A stretch of DNA of 64,000 nucleotides. Origin: Hydnum rufescens UP504 (Eukaryota; Basidiomycota; Agaricomycetes; Cantharellales; Hydnaceae). The notes beneath the pieces are model-generated. The model made no database searches and was not told where the DNA came from. It was given only the letters and a program-made list of their open reading frames with translations. Made by a program: the position numbers and the translations under genes. The stretch spans positions 84,258 to 148,257 of the forward strand of contig MU129048.1 in NCBI GenBank assembly GCA_014904985.1. Direction: 5' to 3'. Shown here in pieces: positions 44,261-55,314 of the stretch (within the stretch, counting starts at the first letter, position 1; every line of letters begins with the position of its first letter).

Positions 44261-44399
44261 CTTATCACCACACCCCAGTCTATACTGGGGTGTGGTGGCT
44301 TGTCCTGGGCCATCCTCTGTTGTTGCGCGCGAGTAGGAAATGAACCGGCAGTTTCTGGCTCCGCTGAATCCACGACTCAACACTGGAAATTTCCAGACC

Positions 44400-44735
44400 T
44401 GAACCAGTGGGCGCTTCGCTCTGAAATTTTGCACATAATTAGATAATATTTGGGCAAACACAATATCATAATTTCAGCCAATTCTGATGCACAGTTATTG
44501 AGTAATAAGACAAGGAAGATTTAACATTGAAAATCAATTTCCTCTCCCCACAGACAAAATATGGACTTGGAAATTTACATGGGGAGGGGCACTATAATGA
44601 GGAAATCATATGCCAAAAATCAGGCCAATCTATCCCCTTTTAGGTATTGAACTCAGTGAGCACAGTGGGAAATAGTGGAGATTGCCAGTCCTGAACCATT
44701 AGGTGCTTCAGTCTGAAATTTGGCACGTAACTAGG
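44400..44735. mobile_element. Foldback element fragment
   Basis: GCTCTGAAATTTTGCACATAATTAG, CAATATCATAATTTCAGCC, ATTTCCTC..CCCACAGACAA and TGGACTTGGAAATTT blocks match the arms at 8880-9010 and 46900-47350, but no inverted partner is present. Confidence 0.7.
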
Positions 44736-45125
44736 GCACCTCAGGCCCCCCCATTTCGGCAACCTCCTTAGGTTGACTTCGTCCTGTGCGGATGTCAACC
44801 TAACAAGGTAGGACTGAATGTGTACCTTTGTGGAGCTACAGTCAGAATGTTCCATATAAATAAGTGTAGCTACACAACCTGAAGTGTAGCACCACCGGGG
44901 GTCTGGGGGCGGAGCCCCCGGGAGCTCAGGGGTAGTGTTGCTACATTTTTGAATTAGACTATTAGTGGAGCTACAGTTGTGTGCCTCAGGGTAGTGATGT
45001 AGCTACACCCTCATAGAGTCCTTCAAATAGTGTAGCTACATGGTTGCTACCTGATTTATTTAGTGTAGCTACATCTATGGCAAGTATTGAATGAATCAGT
45101 GTAGCTACACATAGCCGGATTTGCC
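44736..45125. mobile_element. Small element with repeated GTAGCTAC palindromes
   Basis: The palindromic word TGTAGCTACA or a one-base variant occurs at about 44833, 44867, 44987, 44998, 45029, 45063 and 45101, with GTGTAGCACCACC and GTTGCTACA variants between. One GC-rich inverted repeat (GGGGGCGGAGCCCCC, 44906-44920) lies inside. It begins after the foldback fragment and ends at CACATAGCC, where KDZ coding sequence (minus strand) starts. Clustered copies of one short palindrome are typical of subterminal transposase-binding sites. No coding capacity. Confidence 0.6.
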
Positions 45126-46399
45126 TTCAAAAAAAATGCAATGACAGCCTTGGCCATAAGGTAAACCCTTAGAGAGGGAATAAGTCTTCAGAGTTCACTC
45201 CAAAACCTCTCACAGCCTTCACCATCAGAAAGGCCCCCAGATCTCTGACTTCCGAGGATGATACCATAGCTGGCACGTCCATTGGTGGCCATACGCATGG
45301 AAGACCGAGACACCAAAGATGATGCGACTATGCCATTCAGGCATAAAGTTCCATTTTAGGAGACTTCGATGGATTTGACATGCAATGTCATACAATATCC
45401 CACAGTCCACCATTCTGGCAACTCCTTGAAAAGAGCCACGATGAGGGCAAATGCATAAAATTGTTTCTTGCCAGCTGTGCGCATGTTGGCAACGTAAAGG
45501 GCAATGTCATGGCGACACAGTAAGGCCATGAGCCTGGTATCATCAAACTGCTGGGTAGAAGCTTTAATGCGATCGCCATCTGCTGCAATGAAAGAGTTGC
45601 CACATGTATCGAGAACTGAGTTTGGAACATTCATCCCAGGTTCCACTGCATCATCTTCACCTGGGACAGCTCGATCATCCTCCGTCATCTCAGTTGCTTT
45701 TCGTTTTTGCCCCGAGTTGACATGGGTTTTCATTGTTGGTCGGAGCTCATTAACACGGGCTTCCATCATATCGAGCTCTACTTGGGATAGCTCCACCATT
45801 CTTGGCGAAAAGATCTCGGGGTCTCTAGCTCCAGTTTCACCTTCAAAGCCCTTCCACTGATCTTTGTCACAATTGCGTTTGATTTGGAAGTTGGCATCAA
45901 TACATGCTATGGTGCTGACACCTAGTCCACTGGTGTGACTTCCCCCAAAACAAAGGGGACACTGGGATTGCAAATAAATGCTTGGCCCATCTTGCACATG
46001 CCCTGCAGAATTGTGTACGTTAGTGTAGTTTCGAAAAGGTATTGGCATCATTTCATCTAGCACTGGGTACGTCGGGGGTCCTGCTGATGTCAGGGCCGCA
46101 GAAGGTAGAGAAGAAATTGAGGGCACTGAAGGCCCTGAGGACCCAAGGGATGTTGGGGCCCCAGAGGGCAGTGATGTCAAGGAAGTTGATGACACTGAGG
46201 GCACCAGTGAGGGGTCACAAAAGGAATCTATGATTTTTGCCATCTCTGCATTGACGAGATGGACAAGGACTTGATAGTGCAACAAAGCATTAGCAAATCG
46301 CTGACAAAGTGAGTCCACAGTGGTGAATTCATGGCCACGAGCCTTGAGATACTTCGTCATGGTGGCTGCCCATGCCCGCTCATCACCTGATGCTGTAGA

Positions 46400-46560
46400 C
46401 TTATTGCATCAGATATGGTAACTTACCACAAGTTTTTTGCAAAAATTGTGGTAAGTTACTGTTACCATGTTTTTGATGCATCAGGTTAGCTGTTGCATCA
46501 GCTGGGGTAACCCCCAGGCATTTGAATATCAGCCAATGGCTCAGTTGGGTTCTTAATGGA
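46400..46560. mobile_element. Left half of a small element split by foldback 2
   Basis: Contains a strong hairpin, GGTAACTTACCACAA / TTGTGGTAAGTTAC (46417-46464, loop about GTTTTTTGCAAAAA), and repeated TTGCATCAG / TGATGCATCA words. The same words (GGTAAGTTACTG, TTGATGCAAC, TTGCAACAA) recur at 49940-50030 on the far side of foldback 2. Together they form a small element between KDZ pieces 2 and 3 into which foldback 2 inserted. Confidence 0.5.
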
Positions 46561-46583
46561 TTTGCATCCAATCATTTCCTATT

Positions 46584-49500
46584 TAGGATAATATCCATAC
46601 TGGGGTTGGGGGGGCTAAAAATATTATATAATGATTCCTAAATGGTATCCAGTTACATAATACACTGATTCCTATTGAAAAAAAGCCTAAATGCGGAAAT
46701 TAAATGAACTACATCCAAGAAAATTTTCCCCATCCAGCCCAATGGGGGCCCAGGACCGGGGGGTGGTGCCTGGGATGGATGGATGGACCCCTAGGGACCC
46801 TGATACAGTGAAAAAACCAGGCCCTGGGCCACTGGTTAGTGCCTGAAACAATGAGAACAGTAAAAACAGCACCGGAACCACCGGAAATTGCTGCAAAATA
46901 ACCGCTGGGCGGACGTGTCTGAAATTTGGCACATGATTAGAGACTATTAGGACGCAAATCATATCAAAATTTCAGCCCAATCCATGCATCACTTATGGAG
47001 ATATGGGCCAAACATGTTTGGACATTAAAAATTGATTTCCTCCCCCTATAAAATAGCTGGGGACTTGAAAATTTACACAGAGTATGAAGTCATTATAAAG
47101 TAATCATGTGCCAAAAATCAGCCCAATCCATGCACTTAAAGAGGGGGAACTGGGCAGGGAGGACCGGAACCACCGGAAGTTGCCGGAAAATAAGCACTGG
47201 GCGGACGTATCTGAAATTTGGCACCTGTTAGGAGGCCATTGGTACGCAAAGCATATCAAAATTCCAGCCCAATCCATGCATTACTTATGGAGATATGGGC
47301 CAAACAGGTTTTGACATTGAAAATTGATTTACTCCCCCTACAGTCAAGATATGAACTTGAAATTTTACACAGAGTATAGTCATATAATGGACTAAATGTA
47401 TGCCAAAAGTCAGCCAGATCAGTTGAGTTTGAGACATTCAACTCCTTTGGCAGGCAGAAAAGAGGAACAACCCCACCATAAATGTGAATCACCCCACACT
47501 GGGCCCAAAATAGGTGGAATTCACCTGTAATATTATGATACAGACTATATCCAAAAATGGAATGAATTGGATGTGTGGAAGTGGCTGAAATTGAGGGGGA
47601 GGGGAAGGATAATCAAAAGTGAATTACACAAGATGTAGAGCAGTCATGGATCTGATATCAGGCCACTAGTGTAATATGTATATGGGGAGCTCATATACCA
47701 AATATCAGCCTAACCAGACTCCATTTAGGCATTGCTCCACATCATCCCCCCCTAACTCACAATTTCCTCCCCAGGGCCTTCCATCCATACCATTACCCTG
47801 AAAATTCACAGTTGGCTCATCCAAACACATTCATAACATCCCTCAAGATTTCAGATTTCTTACTGCAATGTCAGACCTTGCAGAATATTTTCAAGTTTCA
47901 CTGTAATACACCCTCCAGTGGGGGCACTTCCAGACCTCCAATGACTCTGATTTTTTGTAGGCCACACCTGGTCACCATTTGAGGCTCAGGTGAAAAATTT
48001 CAGGCCATTCTAAGCACTTCTGGCATTGGTCACATGACCCAGATCTTCCCCTCCCCCTGCTTCACTCAGTGATCCAATTTGCATGGACTTTGTGGCCATT
48101 TGTAGTAGTAGTGGGTGACACCCCATGATTCCAATTTGAAGACATTCCATGGAATATTCATTGAGTTATTCAAGAAACATTCCAGATCAATTCAATTTGA
48201 GGTCAGAACTATGGTATTTAGCGGAAATACTGTGGTTCTGACCTCAAATTGAATTGATCTGGAATGTTTCTTGAATAACTCAATGAATATTCCATGGAAT
48301 GTCTTCAAATTGGAATCATGGGGTGTCACCCACTACTACTACAAATGGCCACAAAGTCCATGCAAATTGGATCACTGAGTGAAGCAGGGGGAGGGGAAGA
48401 TCTGGGTCATGTGACCAATGCCAGAAGTGCTTAGAATGGCCTGAAATTTTTCACCTGAGCCTCAAATGGTGACCAGGTGTGGCCTACAAAAAATCAGAGT
48501 CATTGGAAGTCTGGAAGTGCCCCCACTGGAGGGTGTATTACAGTGAAACTTGAAAATATTCTGCAAGGTCTGACATTGCAGTAAGAAATCTGAAATCTTG
48601 AGGGATGTTATGAATGTGTTTGGATGAGCCAACTGTGAATTTTCAGGGTAATGGTATGGATGGAAGGCCCTGGGGAGGAAATTGTGAGTTAGGGGGGGAT
48701 GATGTGGAGCAATGCCTAAATGGAGTCTGGTTAGGCTGATATTTGGTATATGAGCTCCCCATATACATATTACACTAGTGGCCTGATATCAGATCCATGA
48801 CTGCTCTACATCTTGTGTAATTCACTTTTGATTATCCTTCCCCTCCCCCTCAATTTCAGCCACTTCCACACATCCAATTCATTCCATTTTTGGATATAGT
48901 CTGTATCATAATATTACAGGTGAATTCCACCTATTTTGGGCCCAGTGTGGGGTGATTCACATTTATGGTGGGGTTGTTCCTCTTTTCTGCCTGCCAAAGG
49001 AGTTGAATGTCTCAAACTCAACTGATCGGGCTGACTTTTGGCATACATTTAGTCCATTATATGACTATACTCTGTGTAAAATTTCAAGTTCATATCTTGA
49101 CTGTAGGGGGAGTAAATCAATTTTCAATGTCAAAACCTGTTTGGCCCATATCTCCATAAGTAATGCATGGATTGGGCTGGAATTTTGATATGCTTTGCGT
49201 ACCAATGGCCTCCTAACAGGTGCCAAATTTCAGATACGTCCGCCCAGTGCTTATTTTCCGGCAACTTCCGGTGGTTCCGGTCCTCCCTGCCCAGTTCCCC
49301 CTCTTTAAGTGCATGGATTGGGCTGATTTTTGGCACATGATTACTTTATAATGACTTCATACTCTGTGTAAATTTTCAAGTCCCCAGCTATTTTATAGGG
49401 GGAGGAAATCAATTTTTAATGTCCAAACATGTTTGGCCCATATCTCCATAAGTGATGCATGGATTGGGCTGAAATTTTGATATGATTTGCGTCCTAATAG

Positions 49501-49860
49501 TCTCTAATCATGTGCCAAATTTCAGACACGTCCGCCTAGCGGTTATTTTGCGGCAATTTCCGGTGGTTCCGGTGCTGTTTTTACTGTTCTCATTGTTTCA
49601 GGCACTAACCAGTGGCCCAGGGCCTGGTTTTTTCACTGTATCAGGGTCCCTAGGGGTCCATCCATCCATCCCAGGCACCACCCCCTGGTCCTGGGCCCCC
49701 ATTGGGCTGGATGGGGAAAATTTTCTTGGATGTAGTTCATTTAATTTCCGCATTTAGGCTTTTTTTTCAATAGGAATCAGTGTATTATGTAACTGGATAT
49801 TATCCAAGATTATTATGGGATATTATCTAATGCACCCTTCCTTATTGGGCTATCTAATTA
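46584..49860. mobile_element. Foldback element copy 2: near-perfect 3.3-kb palindrome
   Basis: Arms of about 1.64 kb meet at a 5-nt loop AGCGG (48220-48224) between GTATTT and AAATAC; the symmetry centre is 48222. Corresponding ORFs in the two arms (47256-47492 minus and 48952-49188 plus) differ by a single residue, and nearly all bases I compared match. Each arm contains at least two ~300-bp internal modules (GGCACATGATTA...ACTCTGTGTAAA..TTCAAGT...GGGGGAG.AAATCAATTTT...CCCATATCTCCATAAGT). No recognised protein is encoded. It lies inside the KDZ gene. It is related to 8266-11350, 36180-36960 and 44400-44735. Confidence 0.9.
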
Positions 49861-49939
49861 CCACATTTAGGGATATTAATATTATAAAATATATATTATT
49901 TAACTGGAATAATAATAATAGCCTGGATGCAAAAGGTTT

Positions 49940-50030
49940 AATGAAACGGGGTTACTGTAGCTTGTTGCAACAAAGTTACCGGGTATTGATGCAACCCTTC
50001 CAAGGTAAGTTACTGTGTTTGTTGCAAAAT
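49940..50030. mobile_element. Right half of the small element split by foldback 2
   Basis: GGGGTTACTGTAGCTTGTTG, TTGATGCAACCC and GGTAAGTTACTGTG repeat the words of 46400-46560. It is followed immediately by KDZ piece 2. Confidence 0.45.
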
Positions 50031-50265
50031 ATTTACAGCATGGGCTGGACAAAGGTGCACAGGGGAACAATCCTCGACATACGAGCTGGGCTGTGGCAGG
50101 ATTGCGTTTGCAGATGACAAGTTGAACATGCTCCAGGTACTCCATGTGGACACACACAACCCTCAGTACACAATGCTTTTCATTGCAGGTGCATAGTGAT
50201 GGTGCTGGGTCCACCTTGTCCCCCACGTCTGTCAGGGCCACGCTGCGATGAGGGCACCAAACAAA

Positions 50266-50582
50266 TGTAAACACAAATAATTCCGGCTAAGTCCGGTGTA
50301 AGTCCGGCTAAGTCCGCAAGAATCCAGGCAAGAATGAGATAAGGAGGTTAGGGATGTCGGAGGAGTGGTCCAGCAGCCCGGAAGGGACTAGGCGGAAATG
50401 AGCACAGCGGTCCTTAAGCTCGTGGAGTCGACTGGATAATACTTGGAGCTGTAGTCTGTAGTCCGGAGTAACAGCGGAAATCCTGAGAGACCAAAGCTGG
50501 GGTCTCTGGACTTCACTCTCGGACTACTTATACATGATGACTATACTACGGGGGAGTGATCACTAAACTGTGGGTGGTTACA
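50266..50582. mobile_element. 317-bp LTR-like insert
   Basis: Starts TGTAAACACAAAT and ends GGTGGTTACA (TGTAA...TTACA, so TG...CA), with an internal GTCCGG(C/T)TAAGTCCG direct repeat at the left end. It lies between KDZ pieces 1 and 2. No target-site duplication is evident (ACAAA versus AGGGG). Its family differs from the 1.35-kb LTRs. Confidence 0.5.
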
Positions 50583-50754
50583 AGGGGGACGGGAACAGGA
50601 ACAGGAACAGGAACTCGGCCAGGGGGCAAACTGGAAGCAATGGGAAATGAAAGAGAAATGAAACCAGATAGGGTTGGATCGGAGTCAAACCGGAAGCAAA
50701 GTGGACTTGGGCGAAGGAACTAAGTGGAGAACTGGACTGGAGGTGGGTGGACAA

Positions 50755-50830
50755 GGACCAGAGTGATCCGGAGTGGGCCAGAGTGGACCGGAGTGGATTG
50801 GAGTGGACTGGAGTGGACCGGAGTGAGGGA
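50755..50830. repeat. GGAGTGGACC decamer tandem repeat
   Basis: About seven units of GGAGTGGACC with variants (GGAGTGGATT, CAGAGTGGACC). It sits at the 3-prime edge of KDZ piece 1. Confidence 0.85.
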
Positions 50831-51469
50831 CAAACCCTGACAACGTCTCGCCCCCGTTGAAAGCTCATATAGGGTTGAATCAAAGATGGTAGCACCTCAT
50901 CTCCCCAGTGCCGGGCTTGGGCATGCTTCCGTCGGGCATGACGAGAACGTTTATCCTGGTTGAGATGTATATGAACCTCAGGCGCAAGCTTGGGCTTGAA
51001 GTTGATATCCAATGGGCGTGATTCAATGAAGGTTGACCGAACGACGGGACCAGAAGGATATCCTCCAATCCAGCTTGACTCAGTCATTATCACACCACTC
51101 AGACCCGCACCAACAACTTCGGCAGTTGGGAATTTGGAGCGATTGTGTCTTTTTGTTCGAATTGAGGGGTTAAGACAAGAACTGCTTGGGGACGATGAGG
51201 AAGGTGCTGAGGAAGTGGTGAGAGGAGGAGTGGGAACACGAGCTGCCCCCTGGCGAAGTAAACATTTCATCGTGTTGTTCATTCTGTAGGCCCCAAGTGC
51301 GAGAAGATCGAGTGTTCGTGGAGGTACATGTAGTTTATGATGAATATTCTAATCGAACCAGTGGGTATATGGTGGAGGTCATGCTGCATGACCTCACAAA
51401 CACTCATCATAATCTGTACGCATTGGGCATAGAGACAAGACAATTAATCACAAGAAACAACAAAATATA

Positions 51470-51960
51470 CTAAATATACTCACCAAGGGACAAACTCAGG
51501 ATGCAGCTGGAATGTCGAGAACACACACAACACAGGCAGGCTGGATGTACGCCTTCACGGTTCAACAGTATGCAGCAAATAGGACAACAGCACACAATCA
51601 AAGGCAAGCTTGTGATGCACACTTCGTCCAAAACTGGCAAGGGTGCAGCAATTTGCACAAAATGGAGGCTAAATTCAGAAGAGAAAATAAATCAATTGAT
51701 ACAGGGAAAAAATACTAAATGAACCCACAGAGGGATACAGTCCAGGATGTGGCAGGAACGTCGAGAACATGTGCAGCACAGGCAGGCTGAATGCATGCCT
51801 TCACAGTTCAAAAAAAGGGACGTGGAACAGCACAGTGGATCGGGAGACAGTGCAGTCACAAGTTGTTTGTCCTTGAAGTCGGTTCGAGCCAGCTTCCAAC
51901 ATTTGCTTCCGCTTTCCCCTTCCATACCTAGACGGTATGTGCAGCGTAGAGTAGGGCACA
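51470..51960 (-). repeat. Tandem duplication (~240 bp) with a cysteine-rich reading frame
   Basis: 51478-51610 and 51722-51850 align over 100 bp (GGATGCAGCTGGAATGTCGA vs GGATGTGGCAGGAACGTCGA; ACAGGCAGGCTG shared). On the minus strand each gives HPACLCCVCSRHSSCIL or HSACLCCTCSRRSCHIL. The first unit is followed on the minus strand by a donor-like GGTGAGTATA (near 51478). Whether these were exons of the neighbouring KDZ transcript or a separate small gene is unclear. Confidence 0.5.
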
Positions 51961-52083
51961 ACACCTGGATGATTTATGCCCTTCAAAATATGACTTCTAC
52001 TAATATTTGCCCATTTAGATCATTTATATTTGCCAACTTCTTGCGCGAATTTGTGGTGTCTTAGTTTACCTTTGACAATTGCA

Positions 52084-53092
52084 TCTTCCGACACTTTGGC
52101 GATGATGGATGCTGACATGGAAATGAAAAGGCAGTATGCCCTCATTGACTCAATTCCTGGCATTAGTCTCCATGCTGTCTCTTGTGGAACCTATGATGCC
52201 TTATGGCGCCACTGTGTCTGGCATTTGATAGCATTTTGTTGCATCATTAAGATGCCCGTTAGGGCAGTTTGGTGGCACCAAACGGTTAGTTCTATGTCTG
52301 GCTTTGCTCGTTCCAGCTCATTCAGTGACATTCATTAAGTCTTCTATCTATGTAGTGGAGTTGGCAGAGAAAAACTCAAAGACTGGGCGATACTGGCTTT
52401 CTGACATCATTGCCAAAGATTTGGGTGGTTTGCAGCCGTCCTTCACATGTATATTTCACTGCTCCCTTTCATGTGATGCTGACCTCCAAAGAAATGGTAT
52501 GAGATAAGCCTCTCTCGTTTTGGAAAAGTTGCTCACTCCTGCCACAACCATAGGTCTCATCAAATGCCCTATGATATGGTGCGAACCTTCTGACAGCACG
52601 AACCCTGTGACTGATAAGGATCATCCCTTATTTGTGGAAGCCCTCACAAGAATAAAACCGCAGGTTGGCCTACCCCTTGATTTCATGAATCAGAACAAGT
52701 TTGTGAAGGGTGTGCCCTCCTTGTGGTACCGTGTTTGTGATGTTCAAAGGCCCAATCCATTCTGGGCCTCCCTTGCTGGGGCCAAGCGAAAGTCCACTGA
52801 CACCAGCGGTGGTACACTGTCATTCAAAAAGTGGAAGCCAAATCCGCCTCAGGTAGATGCAGACAGTGACATGACTATGGGGCTAGGCAACTCCAGTGGT
52901 AGTGCTGGCTTGCCCAGTGCTGACATCGGAAAGTCTACGAAGGGATCTCCATCATTGGATTTCATCGAGCCAGGTCAACTGCCTGATGCTATCAACTCAG
53001 TTGAGGTCCTAGGCCAACCTGTGCTTGGCAGGGATTCATTTTGGGTGGGCCCTTATTCGCCAATGTGGAGTAATCGGTCTGCTCGTCCATAA
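52084..53092 (+). pseudogene. Hypothetical protein, two or three frames
   Basis: Frames 52030-52338, 52304-52507 and 52520-53092 read on from each other. The last gives 190 residues with FMNQNKFVKGVPSLWYRV, a WASLAGAKRKSTDTSGG basic segment and an acidic/Ser-rich tail, ending SNRSARP. The middle part reads VYVVELAEKNSKTGRYWLSD-like sequence. A TAA/TGA near 52505 separates frames. I do not recognise the family. The base composition resembles coding sequence more than its flanks. Confidence 0.35.
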
Positions 53093-53110
53093 GAGCAAGA
53101 ATGATGTAGT

Positions 53111-53496
53111 CTATGAATACATCCTCAATCTCGCTTTCAACTCTGCTACCTCCTCTTGAAGGTCCTTGTTCTGCCTTTCCAACATGTTGACTAGTCCCAT
53201 CGCAGATGCCCACTTTTCCTCGAGTATTGCCAGTTCCCGGTCAGCCCTCCACCTCAGGAAGTTGCCATCGTACCAGATGGACTGACCCCTATGTCGATCA
53301 TGCAATATGGGACCTCCACACTTCCCTCCTCCATGTCATTGTCCCCCACACCTACTTCCTTGCCTTCATCTTCCTCGCCCCTGTCCTCATCACTGTTATC
53401 CTCATCGCTGTCATCCTCATCACCATCCTCCCCACCCCCATCTTCCTTTCCACTATTAGCGATCTTTTTGGAATCGCTCATTTTGTGATTGTTCAT
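53111..53496 (-). CDS. Hypothetical acidic / coiled-coil ORFs
   Basis: Two overlapping minus frames. 53254-53496 begins MNNHKMSDSKKIANSG and has a long Asp/Glu/Ser tract made from TCATCC-like repeats (53320-53440). 53111-53305 reads LAILEEKWASAMGLVNMLER and KDLQEEVAELKARLRMYS, a heptad-like coiled coil. They could be one protein if a frame change near 53280 is real. The acidic tract may be only a simple-sequence artefact. Confidence 0.3.
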
Positions 53497-53529
53497 GTCG
53501 CTGTTCAGATCATTGTATCCAATATGTAA

Positions 53530-54695
53530 AGCAGTGTGTGCTTGGGGAATCCCTTTTAGCTTTCCTCTGGTAGTACTTTAATTAACCCATGTAGTTAAAT
53601 AGTATAATAATTTGAGTAAAGACCTTCATGATAGTGCATATTGTGCTCTTCTTTGGGCATTCTTGGTCTCTCTTTTGAGATCTGGGGAGTCATATTTACG
53701 GGGCCGACCACACCCATGTTTAGTTGACGTGGGGTCAGAGCTCATATAGTTTGTCGCCAAAAATGCCGCCGTGGTACTTTAATTCAGTGATCACCAGACT
53801 TGCCACATGAGACCTTACAAGAATGACTTTGACCATTGCCACTGATCCACGTCACTTTGTAAAATTGATAAGGAACTCCCATGTCTGATAAACTAAAAGA
53901 ACTTGTCGAAGTGCCGAAGACATGGTACAAGGACGCACCTCTGGTATTGTTTCATCATTCTTTTCATCATCGCAGGTCTTGATTATGTAATTGGTAGCGG
54001 CGACAAGCACCAATCCCCAACTCATGCAGTTGGGATGGTGGGGTGATATATGGGGATTGTCTAAATTATTTGAAGCATTGCCCCCAGTTTGGCCATTTTT
54101 CTGTTTTTCATACATTTAAAGAGGATAGAAGTCAAGGCGTAAATGATGAATGGTGTATGTATTTCCTGAAATTGTGTACAATTATGACATGTATAACAAT
54201 GAGCCCAGTAGTCAGTTTCTCTAGAGCAGCTTGTGAAACCATCATACTGCGAACTGGGCACGCGTCGTGAAAACTTATAAAAGGCAGTGGGGAGGGTCCT
54301 TGGCCCATGTTATGGATGTCCTCATCCATAAATTTCTTCACAGGTTTGTCTTTTGGAAGATCATGATGAGTGTGCGTAAGATACATGCGCGATTGATTGC
54401 GACTCATGCATTGTCTACAAAGAGTTGCAAAATTAATGGATTGATACTAGTGGCCAGTAGAGGAAGAGTACTTACTCACAAGAAAGGTCTTCTGTGTCAG
54501 GGGCAGAGGACAGGCAATCTTGCATTGTCGACAGAAAAAGCAGGCTAGAGTTGGTTGACCAGTGTGATTTATCAAAGGCATTACATGCCTTGTTTTCGAT
54601 GCTGGGGTCGACCTAGCTTCAGAGGAAGAACTTGATGGGTGCGACTTGGTTGAGCAGGGTAGTTTTTGGGTCCCAGGGTTCGTAGAGGGATGCGG
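53530..54695. other. No gene recognised
   Basis: Short ORFs on both strands without family signatures. Confidence 0.4.
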
Positions 54696-55314
54696 TCAGG
54701 TAGAACGGGTGAGGCCACTGTCAGGTTCGGAGGATGTCATGATCTGTTGCACCGTTGGAGGAGGCATTGGGAGGGGTGTGCTGGTGAGAGAAGACTGGCC
54801 TGAAATATCGACAGAGGACATGGTAGGCTTGTCAGTGCTTTCTGGAGATGGCTGGGAGTAGGCAAAGGGAACATTGGGAGAAAAAGACGATCTTGTGGGC
54901 GAGGGAGAAGCGGAAGAATCGGATGTGGTGGAACTGCTGCTGAGAGCTGGGGTAGGGCAGTGAGCATAGATACAGGACGGGTCAATCATTTGATCATATG
55001 AATGACATCGGGACGTGGGGATTTGACAGGGAGATGGGGTGATCATTGGTGGTAGTGGTTGATGGCAAGATTGTGGCCACTGCTGTTGCATGAAAGGCTG
55101 CTGCAGCACCAAGGGGATCATGTGCGTGAGCGGGTGTTGTGAAGGGGTGAAAAAACATGAGACGCAGGCAGCATGGAGATGGGTAATGGAGGTGCTGTTG
55201 CAGGTGGAAATTATTGCGGGGCCTCTCGTCCGCATGACGATTGTCGAGGGGAGGATGAGAGTCGAAAGTCACAGTTCCACCAGAGCCAAAAGACTGACTT
55301 GAAGGATCAAACAT
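54696..55314 (-). CDS. Hypothetical disordered Ser/Pro/His-rich protein
   Basis: Two overlapping minus frames (54994-55314 starting MFDPSSQSFGSGGTVTFDS, and 54696-55235). Both are low complexity. The second ends with SSVDISGQSSLTSTPLP and PPPTVQQIMTSSEPDSG. A frame change near 55200 would join them. No domain is recognised. The coding status is uncertain. Confidence 0.3.

Larger units (their letters stand above)
45126..51282 (-). pseudogene. KDZ-family transposase, in pieces between nested insertions
   Basis: Minus strand. Piece 1 (51282-about 50840): N-terminus with RHARRKHAQARHWGDEVLPS. Piece 2 (50274-50030): cysteine segment CPHRSVALTDVGD, CTCNEKHCVLRVVCVHMEYL, GLFPCAP. Piece 3 (46390-45356): ERAWAATMTKYLKARGHEFT, DSLCQRFANALLHY, QCPLCFGG, STIACIDANFQIKRNCD, VPNSVLDTCGNSF, LMALLCRHDIALYVANM. 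Piece 4 (about 45413-45130): LYDIACQIHRSLLKW, FGVSVFHAYGHQW, then in another frame LSDGEGCERFWSEL and a TGA (45188-45190) before RLIPSLR. CxC cluster, CIDANF, LCRHD, FHAYGH and GEGCERFW are KDZ hallmarks. It is broken by the LTR at 50266-50582, foldback 2 and the GTAGCTAC element. The C-terminal part is missing. Confidence 0.85.

Noticed and set aside
47108..49336. Matching ORFs in both arms of foldback 2
   Set aside because: Identity follows from the inverted repeat; the diverged copy 1 does not conserve the frames.
36000..49860. LINE element suspected from poly-A-like runs at foldback ends
   Set aside because: No endonuclease or RT motifs; the symmetry of the arms explains the sequence.
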